49,511 nucleotides of DNA from Bacteroidales bacterium (GCA_017480345.1 JAFVAU010000004.1:1-49511), one strand, 5' to 3'; shown: positions 21,643 to 31,686, counted from the stretch's first letter. Notes: a model not told the origin generated them from the letters alone. Numbers and translations are program-made.

Positions 21643-23832
21643 ATGAAAGCTTTTCCTATCCTTGCCGCCTCCTTGCTGGTGTTAGCCGCCTGCGGGACTT
21701 CCGACCCCGTGGAAAAACGGGTGGAAACCCTTCTTTCCCGCATGAGCACAGAAGAAAAAGTGGCCCAGGTAAGCGCCCAGTTGCTGTACATGGACGAATT
21801 CTACGAGAACCGCGACTACGGGAAAGGGCACATCCGCAACGTGGGCCATTTCCTGCCCGACGAGGGTCTGCCCAACGACCCCAAGTCCGTAGCGGAACGC
21901 ATCAATGACGACACCCGGAAGTCCATGGAAGCCAGCCGCTGGGGCATTCCAGTGCTGCAGCACGGCGAGGCCCTGCACGGCGCCCAATGGGGCAACGCCA
22001 CCTGTTTCCCGCAAAGCATAGCCATGGCCGCCACCTTTGACGACGGCCTCTACTACCGGGTGGGACAGGTGGTAGCCCGGGAACTGCGGGCCGTGGGGGT
22101 CCGGCAAGTCTATGCCCCGGTCATCAACATCACGCGCGACCAGCGCTGGGGCCGGGGTCAGGAGAGTTACGGGGAAGACGTGCTCATGAATTCCCGAATG
22201 GGCGTGGCTTATGTAAAGGCCCTGGAAGAGGGCGGTGTGGTGGCTACGCCCAAGCATTTTGTAGACAATTACGGCGAGGGCGGACACGATTCCTTCGCTT
22301 CCACCACATCTTGGAGGGAACTGAGGGAAGTATACCTGGAGCCTTTCCGCGCGTGCGTTGAGGAAGGCGGGGCCCGGGGCATCATGAGCGCCTACAACTC
22401 CGTAGACGGAATCCCGGCATCGTGCAACGGCCGCCTTCTGAATGACATCCTCAAGAAAGAATGGGGCTTCAAGGGTATCGTAGTGAGCGACTATGACGCT
22501 GTGGACATCGTGCGCCGCAATCACATGATGGCCACGACGGAGGACGAGGCGCTGGCGCTTTGCATGAACAACGGGCTGGATTTGCAGCTGCATGTAACCT
22601 CCGACGGCCTGCTGGACCTGGTGAAAAGCGGCAAAATCTCCGAAAAAGTACTGGACGAGAGCGTGCGGCGGGTGCTAAGAATCAAGTTTGAGCTGGGCCT
22701 GTTTGACCAGCCCTTTGTGGACCCGGAGCAGGCATCGGCCATTGTGCGCAGCCCGGAGCACCGGGAACTGGCCTATGAGGCGGCCTGCAAGTCCATGACG
22801 CTCTTGAAAAATAACGGCATCCTGCCACTCAAAAACGTCCGGCGGATAGGCCTGTACGGCCCGGCGGCCAACACGCTCAACATCGGCGATTACAGCGGAG
22901 CCCGCGGCGGCTGGAAAGGAGACGGCGTAACCCCCTTCGAGGGCCTGAAACAGGCTTTCGCCGGAAAGGCCGATGTGCAGCTGAACCCCTCTGCGCCCCG
23001 CAGCTGCGACGTGCTGCTATTCTTCCCTTCCATCACCGAGGAGGAGGGCAGCGACCGCAGCAGCTTCGGCCTTCCTTCCAGTCACATGTCCATGGAACGC
23101 TCCGAAGGCGGCCTCATTGTGGCCGACAAACAGTCCATAGACGTGGAAATTGACCAGGAAAAGATGTTGAAGGATCTCATTGCGACGGGCAAACCCGTGG
23201 TGGTGGTGCTTCACAACGGTGCGGTGATTGACATCTCCGCCTGGGTGGACAACGTGGCCGCCGTATTGGAGGCCTGGTATCCCGGCGAACAGGGCGGCAG
23301 GGCCCTGGCCGATGTCCTTTCCGGCCGGGTGAATCCCGGTGGACGCCTGCCTTTCAGCTGGGTGCGCAACATCGGCCAGAATCCCTATTACTATTCCATC
23401 AAGCCCGGCGGACGCGGATACGGCTATGTGGAGAACGACGGAAGTCCGCTGTATCCCTTCGGGTATGGACTCAGCTATACCAGCTTTGAATACAGCAACT
23501 TGGCCGTTCCCGAGAAACTGGCCGCCGGAGAAAGCCTCAAGGTAAAGGTGACGGTGACCAACACCGGTTCCATGACCGGCGACGAGGTGGTGCAGCTGTA
23601 CATCCACGACGAACTGGCCTCCGTAGCGCGTCCCCTCAAACAGCTGGCCGCCTTCAAGCGGGTATCCCTGGCCCCCGGAGAATGCCGGGAGGTGGAGCTG
23701 GAGATTCCTTATCGCGAGTTCGGCCTTTGGGACAAGGACCTGCACTTTGGTGTGGAAGAAGGCTGGTTTGAGGTATGGCTGGGGAGGAATGCCGATGAAA
23801 AGATTACCGGCGGACGAGTGTATGTTCATTAA
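21643..23832 (+). CDS. GH3 beta-glycosidase, lipoprotein
   Basis: A 729-residue lipoprotein (MKAFPILAASLLVLAAC, Cys 17), a compact GH3 without extra modules. N-terminal barrel motifs are QHGEALHGAQWGNATCF, TPKHFVDNYGEGG and the nucleophile Asp in GIVVSDYDAVD (about 283). The second domain contains ALADVLSGRVNPGGRLPFSW, and the Fn3-like tail begins near YPFGYGLSYTSFEYS. The EALHG and SDYDAV forms are common in beta-xylosidase/beta-glucosidase branches that differ from the 14546 enzyme, so the two GH3 genes probably act on different linkages. It ends the tightest part of the operon. A 49-base gap follows. Confidence 0.93.
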   Translation: MKAFPILAASLLVLAACGTSDPVEKRVETLLSRMSTEEKVAQVSAQLLYMDEFYENRDYGKGHIRNVGHFLPDEGLPNDPKSVAERINDDTRKSMEASRWGIPVLQHGEALHGAQWGNATCFPQSIAMAATFDDGLYYRVGQVVARELRAVGVRQVYAPVINITRDQRWGRGQESYGEDVLMNSRMGVAYVKALEEGGVVATPKHFVDNYGEGGHDSFASTTSWRELREVYLEPFRACVEEGGARGIMSAYNSVDGIPASCNGRLLNDILKKEWGFKGIVVSDYDAVDIVRRNHMMATTEDEALALCMNNGLDLQLHVTSDGLLDLVKSGKISEKVLDESVRRVLRIKFELGLFDQPFVDPEQASAIVRSPEHRELAYEAACKSMTLLKNNGILPLKNVRRIGLYGPAANTLNIGDYSGARGGWKGDGVTPFEGLKQAFAGKADVQLNPSAPRSCDVLLFFPSITEEEGSDRSSFGLPSSHMSMERSEGGLIVADKQSIDVEIDQEKMLKDLIATGKPVVVVLHNGAVIDISAWVDNVAAVLEAWYPGEQGGRALADVLSGRVNPGGRLPFSWVRNIGQNPYYYSIKPGGRGYGYVENDGSPLYPFGYGLSYTSFEYSNLAVPEKLAAGESLKVKVTVTNTGSMTGDEVVQLYIHDELASVARPLKQLAAFKRVSLAPGECREVELEIPYREFGLWDKDLHFGVEEGWFEVWLGRNADEKITGGRVYVH

Positions 23833-23881
23833 AGCGTGAAATGTAAATAACTGGCAATTAATTAAATACGAAAAACCTCCT

Positions 23882-25324
23882 ATGAAAATTTCCGATGTGT
23901 TTTTGCATAAGGCTCAGAGTATCAATATATTGCGCTTCACGCTTTCCGGAGCTCTGTCGGCATTTCTGCTGGCCGCCTGTTCCCCGAAAGCGGAACTCCG
24001 TGAACCGCTCGTTGAGCTCCATGAAGGTCGGGAGGCTCTCCCGGCCGGTGAATTCGGCTACAATCCCATCAGCCCGATGGGCGTGTATATGGCGGATCCC
24101 AGCGCCAAGGTGATAGACGGAAAACTGTACGTGGCCTGTTCCCTGGACCTGGGGCCGGATGTGTGGTGCTCGGCCTATCACCATCTCCTCTCGACGGAAG
24201 ACCTGAAGCATTGGACGCTGCACACCAACGTACTGGCCACCAAAGGCCCTTATGATGCGGTGTCCTACAGCGATGCAGACTTGTATGCGCCGGACATTGT
24301 TCAGAAGGACGGAAAGTACTACATGTACTACGACCTCTCCGAATGGACGGAGGGCGTGGCCGTGGCCGATTCTCCCACCGGTCCGTTTACGGACGGTGTG
24401 CAGATTGAGGGCATCCGGGGAATCGACCCCTGCGTGTTCATTGACGATGACGGCCAGGCCTATTACTTCTGGGACCAGTTCAGCGCCCGGGGGGCCAAAC
24501 TGAACCCGGACATGAAGTCCCTGGACATGTCCACCCTGCACGAAGGCCTTGTGACGGAAGACGAGCATTTCTTCCATGAAGGCAGCTTCGTTTTCAAACG
24601 AAACGGCTGGTATTACTATGTGTATGCCGACGTAAGCCGCCAGAACATGCCCACCTGCATAGGTTATTCCATGTCCCGGAACGTCTTCGGACCCTATGAG
24701 TACAAGGGCGTGATTGTGGACAGCGGCGGCTGCGACCCGGATGTCTGGAACAACCACGGTTCCGTGGTGGAGTTTAACGGGCAGTGGTATGTGCTGTACC
24801 ACCGTTCCACCCACCATTCCAGCAAACTCCGCAAGGCCTGTATCGAGCCCATCACCTTCAATGCCGACGGCACCATCAACGAGGTGGAAATGACCTCCCA
24901 GGGGGCCGGAGAGCCCATTCCTGCCACCAGCACCATCGATGCGGCAAGAGCCTGCCTCTTTAACGGCGGCCCGCATGTGCGCCTGATGGAAGGCCGGAGT
25001 GACCGCGAGGTGGTTGCCGGCATCCTGGACGGCAGCAAGGCGGCCTGGAAATATATCGATTTCCCTTCCGGGCTCAAAAATTTCATCATCCGGGTGCGCG
25101 CCCTTGCCGGCGGCCACATCAGTGTCCATCAGGACCAGACCTTCCACGGGGTGATAGCCTCGGTGGACGTTCCGGCCGGAAAGGGAGAGTGGATTACCCT
25201 GGAATGCGATGTGGACGATGTCAAGGAAGGCCCTCAGGCCCTCTGGTTCACCTTCTCGGGAGAGTGGGGCTCCTGGAAGAGTCCGGTCGAACTCTTTGAG
25301 ATAGACTGGTTCCGTTTTGAATAA
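23882..25324 (+). CDS. GH43 glycosidase with C-terminal CBM6-like domain, lipoprotein
   Basis: A 480-residue protein with a long n-region before the lipobox (LSAFLLAAC, Cys about 33). The five-bladed propeller carries the GH43 catalytic triad: base Asp in MADPSAKV (about 71), pKa-modulating Asp in GIDPCVF (about 181) and acid Glu in HEGSFVF (about 232). A beta-sandwich from about 355 to 480 (YIDFPSGLKNFIIRVRA ... FEIDWFRF) resembles CBM6. GH43 enzymes are mainly beta-xylosidases, alpha-L-arabinofuranosidases and galactan exo-enzymes, and the subfamily cannot be named by eye. The 49-base gap before it holds no clear promoter or terminator, so it most likely belongs to the same operon. Confidence 0.9.
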   Translation: MKISDVFLHKAQSINILRFTLSGALSAFLLAACSPKAELREPLVELHEGREALPAGEFGYNPISPMGVYMADPSAKVIDGKLYVACSLDLGPDVWCSAYHHLLSTEDLKHWTLHTNVLATKGPYDAVSYSDADLYAPDIVQKDGKYYMYYDLSEWTEGVAVADSPTGPFTDGVQIEGIRGIDPCVFIDDDGQAYYFWDQFSARGAKLNPDMKSLDMSTLHEGLVTEDEHFFHEGSFVFKRNGWYYYVYADVSRQNMPTCIGYSMSRNVFGPYEYKGVIVDSGGCDPDVWNNHGSVVEFNGQWYVLYHRSTHHSSKLRKACIEPITFNADGTINEVEMTSQGAGEPIPATSTIDAARACLFNGGPHVRLMEGRSDREVVAGILDGSKAAWKYIDFPSGLKNFIIRVRALAGGHISVHQDQTFHGVIASVDVPAGKGEWITLECDVDDVKEGPQALWFTFSGEWGSWKSPVELFEIDWFRFE

Positions 25325-25334
25325 TTGCAAGGAT

Positions 25335-26885
25335 ATGAGAACTTATTGCCTGATTCTTCTTGCCTTTCTGGCCGCCTCCTGCAGCCAGCCGCAGCCCTCG
25401 GCTCTCCCGGCCTGGCAGGTGGGCTGGGGAGACCAGGGCAACGGAACATACATCAATCCCGTCCTCAATGCCGATTTCTCAGACCCGGACGCTATCCGGG
25501 TGGGGGACACCTACTACATGGTAGCTTCCGATTTCCATTTCCTGGGCATGCAAATCCTGCGGTCCAAGGACCTGGTGAACTGGGAGTACATCACCCAGCT
25601 GTATTCGCGTTTTGACTACCCCGGCTGGGAAACCAACGAGCATTATTCCGGCGGTTCCTGGGCTCCCAGCATCCGCTATCATGACGGCCTTTTCTATGTC
25701 TATTTCTGCACACCGGACGAAGGTCTCTTCATGACCAGCGCCCCCGCACCGGAAGGCCCTTGGGCCCCGCTTCACTGCGTAAAGGAAGTGTGGCACTGGG
25801 AAGACCCCTGTCCTTTCTGGGACGAAGACGGGCAGGCCTATCTGGGGCACAGCGTATGGGGTGCCGGCCCCATCATTCTCCACAAGATGTCTCCCGACGG
25901 GAAACAGCTTCTGGACGATGGTGAAGTGGTGTACCGCGGCCCGGTGGCGGAAGGGACAAAAATCCATAAATGGAACGGTTACTACTATATGAGCATCCCC
26001 GAAGGCGGAGTTGGCGGCGGTGTGCAGGTGATTCTCCGCTCCGCTTCCCTCTATGGCCCCTACGAGAAGCGGGTGGTACTGGAGCAGGGCTCTACGGAGA
26101 TTAACGGCCCGCATCAGGGTGCCATTATAGATACGCCCGAAGGGGAATGGTGGTTCCTCCATTTCCAGGATACGCCCGTACTGGGCCGCGTTGTCCATCT
26201 GCAGCCCATGTGGTGGCAGGACGGCTGGCCGGTGATGGGTGTGGATATCGACCGGAATGGCATTGGAGAGCCGGTTTACAGCTGGAAAAAGCCCGCGGGC
26301 CCGGAGACCGTCCCTTCCCGCCCGGCCACGTCGGACGATTTTTCCGCTCCGGTGCCGGGCGCCCAGTGGCAGTTCAACCACAATCCGGTTCCGGAAGGGT
26401 GGTCCCTTACGGAGAATCCCGGGAAACTCACCTACCACGCCCTGAAGGCCGCCTCGTTCAGGGAGGCCCGCAATACCTTGAGCCAGAAGCTTTTTGGCTA
26501 CGAGGGAACCGTGACAGTGAAACTGGATACCCGCCGTTTCACGGAAGGCTGCCGGGCAGGTCTCTCCGTCATGGGTTCCGTGATGTCCGCCCTGGGCGTT
26601 AAGATGGAAGGCGGGCAGCGCTGCCTCTATCTGGCGGCCGATGACGGGACGGAGTCCGCTGTCCAGGCCCTCAAGGGCCCTTCGGCCTGCCTTCGCTTCA
26701 CCTATGACGCCGTGGCCGAATCCTTCCAGTTCTATTATTCCACAGACGGAAAGGCCTTCCAACCGATTGGGGAGCCCTTCGGCTGTTACAGGGCCAATTG
26801 GAAAGGCGTTCGTCCCGCCCTTTTCTGCTACAATGAAAACGAAGAAAGCGGGGAGGCTGTATTTGACGATTATCTTGTACAATAA
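25335..26885 (+). CDS. GH43 beta-xylosidase-type enzyme with C-terminal concanavalin-like domain, lipoprotein
   Basis: A 516-residue lipoprotein (MRTYCLILLAFLAASC, Cys 16). ATG 25335 is preferred over the in-frame ATG at 25317, which lies inside the previous gene and would bury the signal peptide. AAGGAT precedes it closely. Catalytic triad: Asp in FSDPDAIRV (about 50), Asp in WEDPCPFWDE (about 155) and Glu in VAEGTKIHK (about 205). After the propeller (to about 330) a beta-sandwich of the GH43 C-terminal type (QWQFNHNPVPEGWSL, VKLDTRRFTEGCRAGL) completes the two-domain beta-xylosidase layout. It differs clearly in sequence from the preceding GH43, so the pair is not a recent duplication. Confidence 0.92.
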   Translation: MRTYCLILLAFLAASCSQPQPSALPAWQVGWGDQGNGTYINPVLNADFSDPDAIRVGDTYYMVASDFHFLGMQILRSKDLVNWEYITQLYSRFDYPGWETNEHYSGGSWAPSIRYHDGLFYVYFCTPDEGLFMTSAPAPEGPWAPLHCVKEVWHWEDPCPFWDEDGQAYLGHSVWGAGPIILHKMSPDGKQLLDDGEVVYRGPVAEGTKIHKWNGYYYMSIPEGGVGGGVQVILRSASLYGPYEKRVVLEQGSTEINGPHQGAIIDTPEGEWWFLHFQDTPVLGRVVHLQPMWWQDGWPVMGVDIDRNGIGEPVYSWKKPAGPETVPSRPATSDDFSAPVPGAQWQFNHNPVPEGWSLTENPGKLTYHALKAASFREARNTLSQKLFGYEGTVTVKLDTRRFTEGCRAGLSVMGSVMSALGVKMEGGQRCLYLAADDGTESAVQALKGPSACLRFTYDAVAESFQFYYSTDGKAFQPIGEPFGCYRANWKGVRPALFCYNENEESGEAVFDDYLVQ

Positions 26886-26890
26886 CTTTT

Positions 26891-28528
26891 ATGAAAAAGA
26901 CTCTTCTGGTATTTGGCGTTCTTGTGACCCTGGCCGCGGCCTGCCGGCCGGGCGATCCCGCATCATCCTCCCCGCGCATTGTCAACATCATCAATTTCAT
27001 CCGTTACACCGAACCTCGCGACGACGAGATTACCGAAACCGTGCTGTACGAGACCGTCGCTTCCCAAGCGGAAGATTTGAGGTCAAAAGACCTGACAGGA
27101 ACCTATCTGCTTCAATATGACGCCCTTATCTATCCTCCTTACCAACAGCTCATGAAGGAGGAGATGGCCCGGGGCTGCGAGATAGGCGCGTGGTGGGAAA
27201 TAACCCAGCCGCATGTCGAGGCCGCCGGGATGACTTGGAGAGGGCGTTTCCCTTGGGACTGGCATGCCCATGTCGGCTTCTCCGTCGGTTATACCCAGGA
27301 AGAGCGTGAGAAGCTTGCCGATGTCTATATGGAGAAGTTCAAGGAAATATTCGGAGCGTATCCCAAGTCCGTCGGCTCATGGTTCATTGACGCCGGTACG
27401 CTGGAGTACCTCTATGAGAAGTACGCTATCGAAGCTTCCTGCATGTGCAAAGACCAGGTCGGAACGGATGGCTATACCTTGTGGGGAGGCTACTGGAACG
27501 GCGGATTCTATCCCAGCCGCCAAAATGGATACATGCCGGCGCAAACGGTGGAAGGGGCGGTTCCTGTACCGGTCTTCCGGATGCTGGGAAGCGATCCGAT
27601 ACATCAGTATGAGGCCACGATCGGAGGTGGAATCCAGAGTGTCGAGTCTCTGGAGCCTGCTTATGAGGCAGGCGGCGGCAATCCGAAGTGGATAGACTGG
27701 TTCTTCAGGATGTTCACGAAGGAGCCTCATCTGGGCTACAATTATGTCCAGGTGGGCCAGGAGAATTCCTTCACCTGGGAGCGCTTTGGAAAAGGCTTCG
27801 TCATCCAGACCGGCAGACTCAGGGAAATGGCCGATAAGGGAGAGGTCCGGATCGAAACGCTCGCCGAGACCGGCCGTTGGTTCAAGAAGGAATACCCGCT
27901 CACGCCGCCCACAAGTGTCATTACGACCGAGGACCCTTGGAACGGAGGCCTCAAAACATTCTGGTTCAACAGCAGGAACTACCGTGTGAACCTGTTATGG
28001 GATGCCGAAGGATTGGAATTCCGGGATATACATATCTTTGACGAGTGTCTCCGCTCGGAATATCTGGATTGTCCCGACACCCTTCCCGTCTTCCGCTATG
28101 AGACTTTGCCTGTTGTCGATGGCTGTCTGTGGAGTTCCGATGAGGTGAGGGCAGGCCTCCGGTTCGTGGCTCCCGGCTTTGATGGCGGTCATCCTGTATT
28201 CCAGTCGGACAAGGCTCAATGCTGCCAAACCGTGATTTGGCCCTCCTCAGACGGGACGGGACGCTTCAGAATCACGCTGACGGAAGACGGATTCCTTGTC
28301 CAATCAACAGGTATAAGTGAGCCTTGGTTCCTTGAGTTATCTGCCGCTCCCGGCGTGTCCCTGCCGTTTGTATCCATAACGCCCTCATCTATAAGGACTT
28401 CCGCCCAAGGGCGCGAATATGGATTCAGGCTTGTCAAGGGATTAGCCGAGGAGAGTGAAAAAAATGACTCCGGGAAAGTCTTCCGGCTTCTCCCGAATCA
28501 CCACTCAATCGAATTCGAGTTACTATGA
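26891..28528 (+). CDS. Unrecognised secreted lipoprotein, possible deacetylase/glycosidase-type barrel
   Basis: A 545-residue lipoprotein (MKKTLLVFGVLVTLAAAC, Cys 18). I cannot assign a characterised family. Residues about 30-200 (GTYLLQYDALIYPPYQQLMK, CEIGAWWEITQPHVEAAG, SVGYTQEEREKLADVY, GSWFIDAGTLEYLYEKY) have the rhythm of the beta/alpha barrel seen in polysaccharide deacetylases and related hydrolases, with acidic and His residues suited to catalysis. It may correspond to one of the Bacteroides domains of unknown function in that superfamily (DUF3863 comes to mind, unverified). The C-terminal 170 residues look like a beta-sandwich. Codon use is less GC-biased than in the neighbours (TTG, AGG, TCA, ACA, CCT appear often). 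It is 5 bases after GH43 and overlaps the GH106 gene by ATGA. Confidence 0.7.
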   Translation: MKKTLLVFGVLVTLAAACRPGDPASSSPRIVNIINFIRYTEPRDDEITETVLYETVASQAEDLRSKDLTGTYLLQYDALIYPPYQQLMKEEMARGCEIGAWWEITQPHVEAAGMTWRGRFPWDWHAHVGFSVGYTQEEREKLADVYMEKFKEIFGAYPKSVGSWFIDAGTLEYLYEKYAIEASCMCKDQVGTDGYTLWGGYWNGGFYPSRQNGYMPAQTVEGAVPVPVFRMLGSDPIHQYEATIGGGIQSVESLEPAYEAGGGNPKWIDWFFRMFTKEPHLGYNYVQVGQENSFTWERFGKGFVIQTGRLREMADKGEVRIETLAETGRWFKKEYPLTPPTSVITTEDPWNGGLKTFWFNSRNYRVNLLWDAEGLEFRDIHIFDECLRSEYLDCPDTLPVFRYETLPVVDGCLWSSDEVRAGLRFVAPGFDGGHPVFQSDKAQCCQTVIWPSSDGTGRFRITLTEDGFLVQSTGISEPWFLELSAAPGVSLPFVSITPSSIRTSAQGREYGFRLVKGLAEESEKNDSGKVFRLLPNHHSIEFELL

Positions 28529-31500
28529 AAAGAGTCTGCACAAGTCTTGTCCTTTTTCTGCTCCTCCTGATTTCCTGCCGGCCGAAAAGCGCCGAACAGC
28601 CCTTCGGCCATCAGGATGCGGCTCATTTTCAGGACCCGCCCCGGGAAAACCGCCCGGAAACCTGGTTCCACTTCATTGGTGACAACGTGTCCCGTGAGGG
28701 CGTAGAGGCAGACCTTTCCGCCATTTCCGAAGCCGGGATAAGCGGCGTACAGTGGTTCCACGGCGCGTTTGGAGGCCGATGGCCGGGTGTAGAGCATCCG
28801 GTGGTCCCCCTCTCGGAAGAGTGGGAGCAGATGGTGGGCCACATGGCCCGCACGGCAAAGGAAAAAGGCCTCCGTCTTACGCTCCAGACTTGTCCCGGCT
28901 GGGCCATGGCCGGCGGGCCGTGGATAGAACCGGAAGAAGCCATGCGGGACCTTGTCTGGAGCCGGACCGATGTGCCCGGTGGGCAGACGGTCTCGTTGCA
29001 ACTCCCCCAAGGACAGCCTTCCGAGGAAGCCTGGCGGGACTACCGGGACATCTGCGTACTGGCTTTCCCCACACCGGAAGGCGACACGGGAGCCCCGCTC
29101 ACCACCAAGGGATTGGACATATCCGGGGAGGACTGGTCCCGTACCGGAAGTCATGTTTTCCGCTTTTCCGTACTGGAAAACGCCCCCATCCGCACCCTGG
29201 AGCTGCCCAGCGTAGAGAGCCTGGGCCGCGCCTGGTGCAATGAACCCGGCGTGCAGCTTGTCCTGAAGGCCATCCGGGCCGACGGAACCCAAACCCCGCT
29301 GGTGGATACCCAGCTGCCCATGGCCAGCTGGCAGGACATCGAAGCCTTTGTGCTGGCCGTGGAAGAAGTGACGCCTGCGCCGGAATATGAACTGTGCATC
29401 CGCAATGAGCACCCCATCAACCTCAGCTACGTCCGCGTACATTCCGCCTCCCGGCAGAACGACTGGCAAGCGGCGGCGGGCAGAACCCTCCGCGCAAAGG
29501 AACTCTACCAGGGGCACGCCCAGCGAAGCGCCGCCTCCTACGTCCGGACCCAAGAAATCGTAGACCTTACTCCGCTTCTGAGCCCGGAAGGAAAACTAAG
29601 CTGGCAGGCGCCCGACAAGGGGCCCTGGACCATTCTGCGCTATGGGAATGTGAACATAGGCTACAAAAACGGCCCGGCGCCGGCCGAAGCCACGGGCTGG
29701 GAATGCAACAAGCTGGACCGCCGGGGCGCCGTGAAGCAATTCACGAACTATGTGGGACGCCTGCAAAGCGGCCCCGTAGCGGGGCTGGCAGACGGCATGC
29801 TCATGGACAGCTGGGAGTGCTACAACCAAAACTGGACAGACGGCATGGAAGAGAGCTTTGCCGCAGAAAACCATTACGCCCTCCGCCGGTGGATGCCTGC
29901 CCTGAGCGGCTATGTGCTGGACGATCCCGAAACCACCGCCCGCTTCCTCACAGACTGGCGCCGAACCCGCAGCAACCTGTATATCAAGGAGTTCTTCCAG
30001 CCCATGGTGGAGCAGGCCCACGAGGCCGGGATGCTGGTGCAGTATGAGACGGCCGCCGCCGATGTGGTGGCCATGGATCCGCTGGAGTATTACAAGTGGG
30101 CCGATGTCCCCATGTGCGAATTCTGGCAGCCCTTGTCCGACAACTTTGTGGGAAGCCTCAACTTCAAGCCCATCAAGCCCACCGCATCGGCCGCCCATCT
30201 TTATGGGAAGCGGCGGGTGGCGGCCGAGAGTTTCACCAGTTTCGATCTCACCTGGGACGAGCACTGGGAAATGCTCAAGGAAGTGGCCAACCTGAATGTG
30301 AGCGAGGGGGTAACGCATTTTGTCTTCCATACCTATACGCACAATCCGCAGGTGGACTTCCTGCCGCCGGGAACCAGTTTTGGCAACCGCATTGGAACGC
30401 CCTTCCTCCGCGGACAAACCTGGTGGCCGTACATGCCCTGGTTCACCGCTTACCTGGCCCGTTTAAGTTATCTGCTGGAGGAGGGCAAGCCCGTGGTGGA
30501 CGTCCTCTGGTACCTTGGAGACGAAGTGGGCAACAAGCCAAACCAGCTGGCCCCCTTCCCGGAAGGATTCAAATACGACTACTGCAATCCGGATGTACTC
30601 CTGAACCGGCTGGAAGTGGCGGATGGTCAGTTAATTACGCCGGAAGGGCAGCGCTACCGCGTGCTGTGGATTCCGGAAAATGAAAGGATGCTGCCGCAGA
30701 CAGTGGAAAAACTCTGCCGGCTCATCCGCGCCGGAGCGCGGGTGGTGGCCGGAGAGCCGCAGTCCCTGGCCACCTTGCAGGCCGATAAAAAGGCGGAAAG
30801 GCAGTTCCGGAAAACCATCGGCCGCATCTGGACCCGGCGCGGAGAAATCTCCCGCCTGGGAAAGGGAAGCATTGCCTGGGACGTCCCCTTGGAGGAGGCG
30901 CTCTCCGCCTGGGGCCTGCAGCCGCAGCTCAAGGCCCATGGCGAAGACGTTCTCTGGTATGAGCGGGAAACCGCGGGCGCCAGATGGTTCTTTGTCAGTG
31001 CACCCGTAGGCGGAGAATTCCACGGAACGCTGGATTTTCTGGCCGATGGGGAAGCCGAGCTCTGGGACCCCGTGAGCGGCACGGTAAAAGGGCTGCGCTC
31101 TGTGGCCGATGGCCCCTACCGCCATGTAAAGCTGGATCTGGCACGGGCACAGAACGCCTTCATCGTCTTTCGCGTAAAGGGAGCCATGCCCCCCGTGGAA
31201 GAACCCCGGACCGGAAACCCCGTGGAGCTCAAAGACTGGACGCTTTCCTTCCCGGAAGGATGGGGTGCTGCCGCGCAATTGAAACTGGACAGCCTGAGGG
31301 CCTGGAAAGACCTTCCCATGAGCGCGGAAGGCCGGGCCTTCTCCGGAACGGCCGTCTATAAGACAAGCTTTGATTGGGACGGGGAATGCGGCGCCGCTGT
31401 GCTGGATCTGGGCCACGTGGACATGATTGCCGATGTGCGCGTGAACGGAGAAAAGGCCGGCGTTCTGTGGGCATCGCCCTATCGGCTGGATATAGGCAAG

Positions 31501-31686
31501 TGGGTGAAGCCCGGCAAGAACGAACTTGAGGTGTACGTCACCAGCACCTGGTACAACCGTCTGGCCTACGACGTCTCTCTTCCGGAATCCGACCGCAAAA
31601 CCTGGACCATCGCCGGCCCGGATGCCGGAAGTCCCCTGCACGAGTCCGGCCTTCTGGGACCTGTGAAACTGTCCTCTTATGAATAA
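28525..31686 (+). CDS. GH106 alpha-L-rhamnosidase, lipoprotein
   Basis: A 1053-residue lipoprotein (MKRVCTSLVLFLLLLISC, Cys 18). The start of the mature protein is characteristic of GH106: RPETWFHFIGDNVSREGVEA, ISEAGISGVQWFHG, then LTLQTCPGWAMAGGPWI. The barrel continues through DGMLMDSWECYNQNWTDGM, ETAAADVVAMDPLEYYKWA and RRVAAESFTSFD, with several Glu that could serve in catalysis. Glycosyl transfer is by inversion in this family. The C-terminal galactose-binding-like domain (VDMIADVRVNGEKAGVLW) is also usual. GH106 enzymes remove L-rhamnose from rhamnogalacturonans and other plant or microbial glycans. Start overlaps the previous stop (ATGA) and its own stop overlaps the GH9 gene by 8 bases. 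Confidence 0.93.
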   Translation: MKRVCTSLVLFLLLLISCRPKSAEQPFGHQDAAHFQDPPRENRPETWFHFIGDNVSREGVEADLSAISEAGISGVQWFHGAFGGRWPGVEHPVVPLSEEWEQMVGHMARTAKEKGLRLTLQTCPGWAMAGGPWIEPEEAMRDLVWSRTDVPGGQTVSLQLPQGQPSEEAWRDYRDICVLAFPTPEGDTGAPLTTKGLDISGEDWSRTGSHVFRFSVLENAPIRTLELPSVESLGRAWCNEPGVQLVLKAIRADGTQTPLVDTQLPMASWQDIEAFVLAVEEVTPAPEYELCIRNEHPINLSYVRVHSASRQNDWQAAAGRTLRAKELYQGHAQRSAASYVRTQEIVDLTPLLSPEGKLSWQAPDKGPWTILRYGNVNIGYKNGPAPAEATGWECNKLDRRGAVKQFTNYVGRLQSGPVAGLADGMLMDSWECYNQNWTDGMEESFAAENHYALRRWMPALSGYVLDDPETTARFLTDWRRTRSNLYIKEFFQPMVEQAHEAGMLVQYETAAADVVAMDPLEYYKWADVPMCEFWQPLSDNFVGSLNFKPIKPTASAAHLYGKRRVAAESFTSFDLTWDEHWEMLKEVANLNVSEGVTHFVFHTYTHNPQVDFLPPGTSFGNRIGTPFLRGQTWWPYMPWFTAYLARLSYLLEEGKPVVDVLWYLGDEVGNKPNQLAPFPEGFKYDYCNPDVLLNRLEVADGQLITPEGQRYRVLWIPENERMLPQTVEKLCRLIRAGARVVAGEPQSLATLQADKKAERQFRKTIGRIWTRRGEISRLGKGSIAWDVPLEEALSAWGLQPQLKAHGEDVLWYERETAGARWFFVSAPVGGEFHGTLDFLADGEAELWDPVSGTVKGLRSVADGPYRHVKLDLARAQNAFIVFRVKGAMPPVEEPRTGNPVELKDWTLSFPEGWGAAAQLKLDSLRAWKDLPMSAEGRAFSGTAVYKTSFDWDGECGAAVLDLGHVDMIADVRVNGEKAGVLWASPYRLDIGKWVKPGKNELEVYVTSTWYNRLAYDVSLPESDRKTWTIAGPDAGSPLHESGLLGPVKLSSYE

